Source: Streptomyces sp. SCSIO 30461
GTDB taxonomy: Bacteria; Actinomycetota; Actinomycetes; Streptomycetales; Streptomycetaceae
Assembly (NCBI RefSeq): GCF_037023745.1
Contig: NZ_CP146101.1
Span: 6,836,001 to 6,900,000 of the forward strand
Length of the DNA: 64,000 nt
Reading direction: 5' to 3'
Part shown: positions 33,020-41,015 of the stretch, piece by piece
Layout: every line of letters begins with the position of its first letter
Position numbering within the stretch: position 1 is the first letter of the stretch
Translations under genes and position numbers: made by a program
Notes under the pieces: generated by a model
The model's input: only the letters and a program-made list of their open reading frames with translations
What the model was told of the DNA's origin: nothing
Database searches by the model: none

Positions 33020-33400
33020 TCACATGAGCGAGGCCCACACCAGGAGCACGAACGAGGCCAGAATGAGCCCGGTACGAGCAGCGTGGAAGCGTCGCCATCT
33101 GGCTTCGAAGGCCGCTCGCGCCTCGGAAGCCGGTGCGCTCCCGGAAGACGCCAGCGCGTCGTTGAGGGGGATGTTGCCGACGATCGTGATCAGGTGATTG
33201 AGGATGGCGCACACCGATCCGGCCACGAGCAGCCACATCCGACCGGCTGATCGCTCTTCCGTCGGCACGGCCAGGGTCGCCACCGGAAACACGATGACGG
33301 CCAAAAAGACCGTCAGGAACACAGCACGTGGCACCTCCTCGTTGATGCGCCTCATGGTCGCGACGAACTGCTCGTCCGGAAGCCTTGCCAGTGCGGGCAT
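33020..33400 (-). pseudogene. DUF1772 (anthrone oxygenase-like) membrane protein, N-terminus missing
   Basis: This 126-residue ORF is a DUF1772-family membrane protein: MPALARLPDEQFVATMRRIN, two hydrophobic spans (AVFLTVFLAVIVFPVATLAV, MWLLVAGSVCAILNHLITIV), GNIPLNDAL, the FEARWRRFHAART motif and a last helix LILASFVLLVWASLM. Complete members have about 25-30 more residues at the front forming the first helix. In frame upstream only seven codons remain (LIFQTGI and two more) before the TGA that ends the VWA gene. The first helix is therefore lost, and a non-functional remnant is likely. The family includes anthrone oxygenases, but this locus is outside the polyketide operons. Confidence 0.55.
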
Positions 33401-33428
33401 GATCCCGGTCTGGAAGATCAGGCACCGG

Positions 33429-35072
33429 TCACCGCTGCGCCATCAACGTGGCTGCCTGTCCTATTGACTTCGCCAACTGCTGCACCGACGCATCCTCCGT
33501 CACCTCGGCCAAGCCTTCGGCCCTCTGGGCAAGTTCGCCCAACCGGGGAGCGCCGGGAGTCTCCACACCTCGCAGTGCTTGGGCGAAGTACGCGGCGGCG
33601 GCACTGACCCGCAGCCGCGGCGCCGTCTCCGTGGACCAGAGGCCCCGGTCGAGCGCCGCCGCCTCCACCGCCCCGGTCGCCTCGTGGGGCGCCCTGGTGC
33701 GGGGATCGAGCCAGCGCACGGTGGCGGTGGCGACGTGCCCGCTCGCGCCTTCACGCAGCCGTACCGCGTAGAGCGCGGTCACCGTGTGTCCCGGCCCCAC
33801 CTCGCCCCCGTCCACCCGGTCGTCACGGAAGTCCTCGTCCGCCACCTCCCTGTTCTCGTATCCGATCAACCGGAACTCCTTCACCGTCTGCGGGTCGAAC
33901 GCGACCTGCGCCTTGGCGTCCCGGGCGCGTAGCTCCACATGGGCGGGGAGCTGGTCCACGAACACCTTCCTGGCCTGCGCGGACGTGGACACGTAGGTGG
34001 TGTGCCCGTCGCCCCGGTTGGTGAGGCGCTCCATCAACTGGTCGCCGTAGTCACTGCCGACCCCGACGCCGAACAGCGTGATCCCGTACTCCCGACGCGA
34101 GGTGTCTATCCGCTCGAGGATCGCGTCCGCGTCGGTGTCACCGGTATTGGCAAGCGCGTCCGAGAGCAGCACGACCCGGTTGGTGGCTCCCTTCCTGTAC
34201 CCCTCCGCAGCGACGTCGTATCCGGTGCCGACACCTGCCCCGACATTGGTCGAGTCGCCCGGTTCAAGACCATTGACGATCTGGCGGATACGGTCCCGCC
34301 GACCACCGAGGCCGGTCATCGGGAGCCGGGTCTCCGCCTCGCCGCTGAATGTCACCAGCGCGATCGAGTCGTCATCACGCAGTTGATCGGTGAGGATGCC
34401 GAGGGATTCCCGGACCAGGTCGAGCCGTCCGGGTTCCGCCATCGACCCCGACACATCGACGACGAACGTCAGGGCCGCCGGAGGCCGTTCGGCTGTGCGG
34501 TCGGCGGTGCGGGTGGCCAGCCCGACGCGCAACAGCGACCAATCCTGCCCGACGTACCTTCCCCTCCCTTCCTCGTTCGCCACCCGGGCGCCATCCACGG
34601 CCACGGTGAAGCCGTTCCCCCGGGGCCGCGGATAGTCCTGACGGAAGCTGTTGACGAACTCCTCGGGGCGCACCGCGGCGGGGGCGGGCAGTCGCTCTTC
34701 GGCGAGTGTGCGTTTCGCGTACCCGTACGAAGCCGTGTCCACATCGAGTGCGAAGGTGGACAGGTAGGCCGCCGGAGGCGCGAACTCCCCTGCCTCGTCG
34801 CCCTGCTGCTCGCCTTCTCGTCCCCTTTCAGTGTCGCTCCCGGCCGCGGGCCCTCCTCCGTCGGCTGGCATCGGAGCCGGCTGTCCCCGCTCGGCCCGAT
34901 GCGCTCCGTCGCCTCGCGAGGAGCCGTCGACCTGCCCACCCGCCCCGCAGCCGGTCAGCACCATGGCCCCGGAAAGCAGCGTGACGAGCGCTCCTCTGGT
35001 TGTCCGTGCGTATGCCTGCGCGACCACTCGCAGCGCGGCACTCTCTTGATACGTCCTTGCGCGGAGATGCAT
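33429..35072 (-). CDS. VWA-domain lipoprotein (YfbK-like)
   Basis: This 547-residue secreted lipoprotein has a signal helix ending in the lipobox VLTGC (Cys at about residue 42), a Gly/Asp-rich linker, a conserved N-terminal region with FALDVDTASYGYAKRTL, a von Willebrand A domain with MIDAS motif TFVVDVSGSMAE, STNVGAGVGTGYDVA and VVLLSDALANTGD, then the C-terminal YfbK-type domain (FDPQTVKEFRLIGYENR). It would be anchored on the outer membrane face and bind metal-dependent partners. The role in Streptomyces is unknown. It is upstream of the truncated DUF1772 ORF. Confidence 0.88.
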   Translation of the reverse strand: MHLRARTYQESAALRVVAQAYARTTRGALVTLLSGAMVLTGCGAGGQVDGSSRGDGAHRAERGQPAPMPADGGGPAAGSDTERGREGEQQGDEAGEFAPPAAYLSTFALDVDTASYGYAKRTLAEERLPAPAAVRPEEFVNSFRQDYPRPRGNGFTVAVDGARVANEEGRGRYVGQDWSLLRVGLATRTADRTAERPPAALTFVVDVSGSMAEPGRLDLVRESLGILTDQLRDDDSIALVTFSGEAETRLPMTGLGGRRDRIRQIVNGLEPGDSTNVGAGVGTGYDVAAEGYRKGATNRVVLLSDALANTGDTDADAILERIDTSRREYGITLFGVGVGSDYGDQLMERLTNRGDGHTTYVSTSAQARKVFVDQLPAHVELRARDAKAQVAFDPQTVKEFRLIGYENREVADEDFRDDRVDGGEVGPGHTVTALYAVRLREGASGHVATATVRWLDPRTRAPHEATGAVEAAALDRGLWSTETAPRLRVSAAAAYFAQALRGVETPGAPRLGELAQRAEGLAEVTEDASVQQLAKSIGQAATLMAQR

Positions 35073-35142
35073 CCTCAGCCCCCTGGATTGTCAGCACTGT
35101 GGATGTGACGTTCGAGAAGGCGCGCTGGAGCATGCGAACGCG

Positions 35143-35574
35143 TTGCGGATGGATCTCAAAGCGGCAACGGCGGACCAGTGGAGCGCCGCCGCTCTGCCGC
35201 TGGATCTGCGGCTGCACTGCGATGGTCTGTTGCTCATCCGTGACCCCGTGGTGGTCCAGGCGCTGGTGCGCACGCACCTGCGCTGGTGGGAAGCGGGCGA
35301 GGAGATCCAGGCCATCGGCGAGGACTCCGTACCCGCCCATCTCCGCCCGGTGCCGGAGGCCGTGCTGGCCGGACTCACGGATGAGGCAGCCGCGACCCGG
35401 CTCGGTATGTCCGGCCGTACATACAGCCGCCGAGTCGGTGAGTTGCTCATCGCGCTGGGCACGACGAGCCGCTTCAGCGCGGGGGTGGAAGCGGCCCGCC
35501 GGGGCTGGATCCGAAGGCCCGGCGCCCAGGCTGGGAGTACGGGGGAACAGGCGGCGGAAGAGGAGAGGAGGTGA
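35143..35574 (+). pseudogene. C-terminal fragment of a LuxR/TrmB-type regulator
   Basis: The 143-residue frame opens with no good ATG or GTG and no ribosome site; TTG 35143 or ATG 35149 are the only candidates. It carries the end of a ligand region (LHCDGLLLIRDPVVVQALVRTHLRWW) and a LuxR-type HTH (VLAGLTDEAAATRLGMSGRTYSRRVGELLIALG). Full-length relatives with this C-terminus have about 330 residues. I infer a 5'-truncated regulator gene, possibly lost in the same event that damaged its neighbours. Confidence 0.5.
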
Positions 35575-35580
35575 TGGTTT

Positions 35581-36471
35581 TCAGGACACGATGTCCTTGC
35601 GGGCGAAGCCGCGAAAGGACAGGGCGATGAGGATCACGGCATAGGTCGTGGAGACCGCTGTGCCCTTCAGCATCCCGCCCCATTCCAGCTGCGGCTGCAG
35701 TGCGTCCACCCAGGCGAACTGCCAGTGCGCGGGAAGGAGATCACGCCAGGATCCGAGCGCCGTGACCGCGTCCAGGACATTTCCGATGATCGTCAGTCCG
35801 ACCGCACCGCCGACGGCACCGAGCGGCGCGTCGGTCTTGGTCGACAGCCAGAAGGCCAGCCCAGCGGTGACCAACTGGGAAACGAAGACGAAGGCGATGA
35901 CCAGGGTGAGCCGTCCCAGGGCGGCGGAGGCCGTCAGGGAGCCCCCGGTAGGCAACACCAGCGGCCCCCAACCGTAGGCGACAGTACCCGCCGCGAGTGC
36001 GACAAGCGGCAGCAGAAGCATCGCTGCAGCACTGAAGACCAGCGCCACAGCGAGTTTCGACCACAGCAGCCGCGCTCGGGGCACCGGCGCAGCGAGCAGA
36101 TAGCGAAGGGAGGACCAGCTTGCCTCGGATGCGACGGTGTCCCCGCAGAACAGCGCCACCGGCACCACCAGCAGAAATCCCGCCGACACAAAGAGGCAAG
36201 TGGCGGCGAAGTTGGCACCGGACGCGGTTGCCGTGTCCATGAGGTTGATCCGGGTGCCGCCGCGGCCGTCGTCGCCGCCCGGCGAGCCTCCGATAGCGAA
36301 GGCCGCGATCAGGATGAACGGCAGGGCGGCCAGGACCGCGCCCATCACCAGGGTGCGCCTGCGCTTCAGTTGCCGGACGGCCTCGACTCGCAGCGGCAGA
36401 GTGCGCCGTGCTCGGTAGCCAGGGGCGGTCGCCCCCGTCGGCTCGGTGTGCACGGGGTGCGCGGTTCTCAT
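35581..36471 (-). CDS. ABC-2 type transporter permease
   Basis: This 296-residue integral membrane protein has six hydrophobic spans: LVMGAVLAALPFILIAAFAI, AATCLFVSAGFLLVVPVAL, LAVALVFSAAAMLLLPLVAL, LTLVIAFVFVSQLVTAGLAF, LGAVGGAVGLTIIGNVLDAV and a C-terminal TYAVILIALSF. FCGDTVASEASWSSLRYLLAAPVPRARL is typical of ABC-2 export permeases. Its ATG overlaps the stop of the ATPase fusion gene as ATGA (36468-36471), so the two form one exporter. Confidence 0.9.
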   Translation of the reverse strand: MRTAHPVHTEPTGATAPGYRARRTLPLRVEAVRQLKRRRTLVMGAVLAALPFILIAAFAIGGSPGGDDGRGGTRINLMDTATASGANFAATCLFVSAGFLLVVPVALFCGDTVASEASWSSLRYLLAAPVPRARLLWSKLAVALVFSAAAMLLLPLVALAAGTVAYGWGPLVLPTGGSLTASAALGRLTLVIAFVFVSQLVTAGLAFWLSTKTDAPLGAVGGAVGLTIIGNVLDAVTALGSWRDLLPAHWQFAWVDALQPQLEWGGMLKGTAVSTTYAVILIALSFRGFARKDIVS

Positions 36472-39191
36472 GCGGTTGCCTCTCCGATCAGGGTGAGGAA
36501 CGCGTCCTCCAGACGCCGGTGCGGGCCGACCCCGGTCACCGGCACCTCAAGGCGTACGAGTTCGGCGATCAGCGTCGCGGGGCTCGCTCCGTCCAGGCGG
36601 ACCAGCAGCCCGCGGCCGTCGTCGCTGCGTGCGGCGGACCCCACACCGGGCAGGGTGGCGATCTTCTCCACCAGCGGCTCGGACACCCCTGCCGCTGTGG
36701 TCACCAGCAGGGTGTCGCCCGCACCGGTGATCTCAGCGACGGGACCGGTCTGGACGAGCCTGCCACGGTCCATGACCACCAGGTCGGTACACGACTGCTC
36801 GACCTCGGCCAGGAGATGGCTGGAGACGATGACCGTACGGCCCTCGGCCGCGTACCGGATCATCACGTCCCGCATCTCCCGGATCTGCGGCGGGTCGAGT
36901 CCGTTGGTCGGTTCGTCCAGGATCAGCAGATCCGGCAGACCGAGCATCGCCTGGGCGATCGCAAGGCGCTGTCGCATGCCCTGCGAGTAGGTGCGTACGG
37001 CGCGGCTCACGGCATCGCCGAGGCCCGCGATCTCCAGCGCCTCGCCGATATGCGAGTCTTCGGCGGGGCGCCCGGTGGCCTGCCAGTACAACTCGAGATT
37101 CTCGCGGCCGGACAGATGGGGGAGGAAACCCGCGCCTTCGACAAAAGCGCCGACGCGGGAGAGCACCGGTGCACCGGGCTTGATGACATGCCCGAAGACA
37201 CGGATCTCGCCCTCATCGGGCGTGATCAGACCCATCAGCATGCGCAGCGTGGTGGTCTTTCCCGCACCGTTCGGGCCGAGGAGACCGAGGACCTGGCCCT
37301 TCTCGACCCGGAAGGACAGGTCCCGTACGGCGTAGCGGTCGGCGGACTTGGCGTAGCGCTTGGTCAGCCCTGTGATCTGGAGGGGCACACCCGCGAGGCC
37401 GGGGTCGGGCACCGGTGCGGTGGTGCGGCGCCGGGCGGTGAGCAGCAGCACCGCGGCGGTGAGCACGCCCACGGCGGGAAGTCCCCACACCCACCACGGC
37501 AGCACGGCGGCCTGGGCGCTGACACCCGGTGCGGTGGGCGCGATGAGCGGTCCGGCAAGCGAGACGGTGTAGGCCGCGGGAGTCGCCGGCGAAGCGTAGC
37601 CGAGGTCGGTGGCGGCGACGACCAGTCGTAGCCGGTGGCCCGTCTCCACCTCGTGGTCCACCGCGGGCAGGGACAACGCGACGCTCTTTCCGTACTTGGC
37701 GCCCTCGACCCGGACGGGCGCGACGAGTTGGGCGGGCAGTACCTGGCTGCGTCCGTCGGGTCCGACGTCGTACACCTTGGTGAAGAGCACCGCAGTTCCA
37801 CTGTCGGATGTCACCGTGAGGCGCACCGTGGGCGAGCCGGTGATGGTCAGCGGCTTCTTCAACGGCTGGGAGTCGAAGCGGGCGTACTGCCCGGGGAAGT
37901 CCATGGAGAGCCCGGACCCCAGGGAGGACAGCTGGGCAAGTCCGCCTCCGAGGCCGGGGACGGCGGAGATCCCCGGCGGGCTCGCGCCGGCCGGATTGTG
38001 GAAGGTCTGTACCCGGCCACCGAGTTCGATGGCACGGCCGCCCGCGTGCAGTCCGGGGTATCCGGCGGCAGTGGCACCGCGCAGGGTTGCCCGGCCGTCG
38101 GTCGAGTCGACGCCTCCCGCGCGACTGACACGGAAGCCAGGCCCGGTGTCCGCGGTGGTGTCGCCGTTCAGGTGGCGGTCGAACCAGGCGGAGACGCGGT
38201 GCTGGATGCGCGCGCCCTCCATGTCCCCGCCGTCGTGGCCGCCTGCGATCCAGTCGACGGCGACGGGTGCGCCGTTCTGCTTGATCGTCGAGGCCATCTC
38301 ATCGGCATGCCCGAGGGGGAACAGCGAGTCGTACCGGCCCTGCACGATCAGTGTGGGCACCGTGATCCGGTCCCCGACGGCGGACGGGCTGCGCGACTCC
38401 AGCAGAGTGCGGGCCGCGGCGTCGGGCACGCCCGAGGTGGCGATCCGTTCGTACATCGCGCACAGCACCGGCTGGAAGCGTCCGCAGGCGGCCGCCGCCG
38501 AGCGCGGGGGCGCGGCACCAGAGGCCGGTTGGACCGCACTCATCCCACCGGTGGTGAAAAAAATGCCCGCCCACAGCTTCTTGAAGACCCCATCGGGGAG
38601 CAGGGCGTCGGCGAGGTTCCAGTAGGTGATCTCCGGTGCGATCGCGTCGACCCGCCGATCGTGGCCCGCTGCGAGGAGCGAGATCGCACCGCCGTATGAG
38701 GCTCCGGTGACACCGACGCGTGGGTCGCCCTCGGCGTCGAGACGCACCTCGGGCCGCTTGGCGAGCCAGTCGATCAACCGGGACACGTCCTTGACCTCGT
38801 GGTCCGGGTCGTTGAGTCCGATCTGTCCGGTGGATGCCCCGAAGCCACGCGCGGACCAGGTCAGGACGGCATACCCGTCACGCGCCAGTGCCTCCGCCTG
38901 GTCGCGGACCGAGTCCTTGCTTCCACCGAAGCCATGGCCCACCAGTACGGCGGGCCGCCGCGCGCCACCGCTGCCGGCGGTGAAGAACGAGGTGTCGATC
39001 CTCGCCCCCGGCATGCTCAGCACCCGGTCCTCGCGGTGCACCGACGGCATGTCCTCCGAAGCCGCCACCGTCCACACGCCGGCGCTGCCGAGGACGGCGA
39101 CGGCGGCGACGCCCGCGAGCCATCGCCTCCGTCCCCGCCCTCGGCGCCGGTTCACGGCTGTCCGCCAGGGAGAGGGAAGTCGGATCGTCAT
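36468..39191 (-). CDS. Fusion of S15/CocE-type alpha/beta-hydrolase and ABC transporter ATPase
   Basis: This 907-residue protein joins three parts. A single N-terminal membrane helix or signal (WLAGVAAVAVLGSAGVWTVA) leads into a hydrolase of the X-Pro dipeptidyl-peptidase family with nucleophile GVTGASYGG, a GGHDG His region and a beta-sandwich domain. A second membrane helix (VLPWWVWGLPAVGVLTAAVLLL, about 595-615) then connects to a full ABC ATPase with LLGPNGAGKTTTLRML, YSQGMRQRLAIAQAML and LLILDEPTNGLDP. This topology puts the hydrolase outside and the ATPase inside. The reading frame is continuous, so the fusion is real unless the assembly is wrong. The permease follows by ATGA overlap. 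Confidence 0.9.
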   Translation of the reverse strand: MTIRLPSPWRTAVNRRRGRGRRRWLAGVAAVAVLGSAGVWTVAASEDMPSVHREDRVLSMPGARIDTSFFTAGSGGARRPAVLVGHGFGGSKDSVRDQAEALARDGYAVLTWSARGFGASTGQIGLNDPDHEVKDVSRLIDWLAKRPEVRLDAEGDPRVGVTGASYGGAISLLAAGHDRRVDAIAPEITYWNLADALLPDGVFKKLWAGIFFTTGGMSAVQPASGAAPPRSAAAACGRFQPVLCAMYERIATSGVPDAAARTLLESRSPSAVGDRITVPTLIVQGRYDSLFPLGHADEMASTIKQNGAPVAVDWIAGGHDGGDMEGARIQHRVSAWFDRHLNGDTTADTGPGFRVSRAGGVDSTDGRATLRGATAAGYPGLHAGGRAIELGGRVQTFHNPAGASPPGISAVPGLGGGLAQLSSLGSGLSMDFPGQYARFDSQPLKKPLTITGSPTVRLTVTSDSGTAVLFTKVYDVGPDGRSQVLPAQLVAPVRVEGAKYGKSVALSLPAVDHEVETGHRLRLVVAATDLGYASPATPAAYTVSLAGPLIAPTAPGVSAQAAVLPWWVWGLPAVGVLTAAVLLLTARRRTTAPVPDPGLAGVPLQITGLTKRYAKSADRYAVRDLSFRVEKGQVLGLLGPNGAGKTTTLRMLMGLITPDEGEIRVFGHVIKPGAPVLSRVGAFVEGAGFLPHLSGRENLELYWQATGRPAEDSHIGEALEIAGLGDAVSRAVRTYSQGMRQRLAIAQAMLGLPDLLILDEPTNGLDPPQIREMRDVMIRYAAEGRTVIVSSHLLAEVEQSCTDLVVMDRGRLVQTGPVAEITGAGDTLLVTTAAGVSEPLVEKIATLPGVGSAARSDDGRGLLVRLDGASPATLIAELVRLEVPVTGVGPHRRLEDAFLTLIGEATA

Positions 39192-39489
39192 GGTGGAACC
39201 CTAAGCGGACCCGCGCCGCACCGGTGGTCGCCACCGGGCGGAGCTCGGCGCCCTCCTAGGGCGGCCCGGCACGGCCCTAGTTACCCCTCCAGTCACGTTG
39301 ACCTGCGGGGATGGACCGACCCCCTTCCTTTGAGGTCAGCACCGTGCTCTGTACCTACCGTCGGGAAACCCGCTGGTCTTCTCGATCACCCGTCGGCACC
39401 GCGCAGATGCGACGATGTCCCGCAGAACGGCGAAGCGGCCGGTACGGGCGAGCGTCCCGTACCGACCGCCAGGCGTCCACCGCCGGTGG
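39192..39489. other. Intergenic region with hairpins
   Basis: This 298-base region contains a short inverted repeat CTAGGGC/GCCCTAG near 39256-39284 close to the ABC-hydrolase promoter, and a terminator for mmsA at its right end. No ORF with coding character is seen. Confidence 0.5.
39435..39471 (-). terminator. Terminator hairpin after mmsA
   Basis: GCGG and CGGTACGGG pair with CCCGTACCG and CCGC around loop CGAGCGT, 18 bases beyond the mmsA stop. A bulged base is present on each arm. Confidence 0.6.
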
Positions 39490-40992
39490 TCAGTGGTTGC
39501 GGGGGAAGCCCAGGTCCACGCCGGCCGGCGCCTCGGACGGGTCGGGCCAGCGGGTGGTGACGACCTTCCCGCGCGTGTAGAAGTGCACGCCGTCGTTGCC
39601 GTAGATGTGGTGGTCGCCGAAGAGCGAGTCCTTCCAGCCGCCGAAGCTGTGGTAGCCGACGGGCACCGGGATCGGCACGTTCACTCCGACCATGCCGGCC
39701 TCGATCTCCATCTGGAAGCGGCGTGCGGCACCGCCGTCACGGGTGAAGATCGCGGTTCCGTTGCCGAACGGCGAGGCGTTGATCAGCGCGACGCCGTCCT
39801 CGTACGTGTCGGCGCGCAGCACGCACAGCACCGGACCGAAGATCTCGTCGCGGTATGCGTCGGAGTCGGTGGGGACCTTGTCCAGCAGCGACAGCCCGAT
39901 CCAGTGGCCGTCTTCGAAGCCTTCGACCGTGTAGCCCGTGCCGTCGAGGACGACCTCGGAGCCTTGTGCGGCTGCGCCGTGGACGTAGGAGGCCACCTTG
40001 TCGCGGTGGGCCTTGGTGATCAGCGGGCCCATCTCGGACGCCGGGTCGTTGCCGGGACCGATCTTGATCTTCTCGGCGCGCTCACGGATCTTGCCGACCA
40101 GTTCGTCACCGATAGAGCCGACCGCGACGACGGCGGAGATCGCCATGCAACGCTCGCCCGCCGATCCGTACGCGGCGGAGACCGCGGCGTCCGCAGCGGC
40201 GTCCAGGTCCGCGTCCGGCAGGACCAGCATATGGTTCTTGGCGCCGCCGAGCGCCTGGACCCGCTTGCCGTTGGCCGCGGCGGTGGTGTGGATGTGACGG
40301 GCGATCGGCGTGGAGCCTACGAAGGAGATCGCCGCGATGTCCGGGTGCTCGAGAAGGCGGTCGACCGCGACCTTGTCACCCTGGAGGACGTTGAAGACGC
40401 CGTCCGGCAGGCCCGCCTCGGCAAACAGCTCGGCGATCTTCAGAGCGGGAGAGGGGTCCTTCTCACTCGGCTTGAGGACGAAGGTGTTACCGCAGGCGAT
40501 GGCGATGGGGAACATCCACATCGGAACCATCGCGGGGAAGTTGAACGGCGTGATGCCGGCGACCACGCCGACCGGCTGGCGGATCGCTGCCACGTCCACC
40601 CGGTTCGACACCTGGGTGGACAGCTCGCCCTTGAGCTGGGTGGTGATTCCGCAGGCCAGGTCCACGATCTCCAGACCGCGGGCGACCTCGCCGAGCGCGT
40701 CCGAGTGGACCTTGCCGTGCTCGGCGGTGATCAACTCGGCGATGGCGTCACGGTTCGCGTCCAGCAGCGCACGGAAACGGAACAGGATCGTGGTGCGCTG
40801 GGCCAGCGACGACGTGCCCCACCTGGCGTAGGCGTCCTTCGCTGCGGCGACGGCCGCGTCGACCTCGGCCACGGAGGCGAGCGCCACCTCCCGGGTCGCG
40901 GCACCGGTCGCCGGGTCGGTGACCGGTGCCCAGTTGCCGGACGCGCCCTCGACGATCTTGCCACCGATCCAGTGGTTGACGTGCTTCGTCAT
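39490..40992 (-). CDS. mmsA: Methylmalonate-semialdehyde dehydrogenase (CoA-acylating)
   Basis: This 500-residue aldehyde dehydrogenase of the MmsA/IolA subgroup has GITPFNFPAMVPMWMFPIAIACGN, the diagnostic VGSTPIARHIHTTAAANGKR, ALGGAKNHMLVLPDADLD and the catalytic Cys in GSAGERCMAISA. It converts malonate or methylmalonate semialdehyde to acetyl-CoA or propionyl-CoA. Placed 23 bp after iolD, it is the last step of inositol degradation (IolA function). ATG 40992 is used; the longer open frame has no coding character. It could also serve valine catabolism. Confidence 0.94.
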   Translation of the reverse strand: MTKHVNHWIGGKIVEGASGNWAPVTDPATGAATREVALASVAEVDAAVAAAKDAYARWGTSSLAQRTTILFRFRALLDANRDAIAELITAEHGKVHSDALGEVARGLEIVDLACGITTQLKGELSTQVSNRVDVAAIRQPVGVVAGITPFNFPAMVPMWMFPIAIACGNTFVLKPSEKDPSPALKIAELFAEAGLPDGVFNVLQGDKVAVDRLLEHPDIAAISFVGSTPIARHIHTTAAANGKRVQALGGAKNHMLVLPDADLDAAADAAVSAAYGSAGERCMAISAVVAVGSIGDELVGKIRERAEKIKIGPGNDPASEMGPLITKAHRDKVASYVHGAAAQGSEVVLDGTGYTVEGFEDGHWIGLSLLDKVPTDSDAYRDEIFGPVLCVLRADTYEDGVALINASPFGNGTAIFTRDGGAARRFQMEIEAGMVGVNVPIPVPVGYHSFGGWKDSLFGDHHIYGNDGVHFYTRGKVVTTRWPDPSEAPAGVDLGFPRNH

Positions 40993-41015
40993 GGTGGAAA
41001 GCTCCTTCAGGTCCT

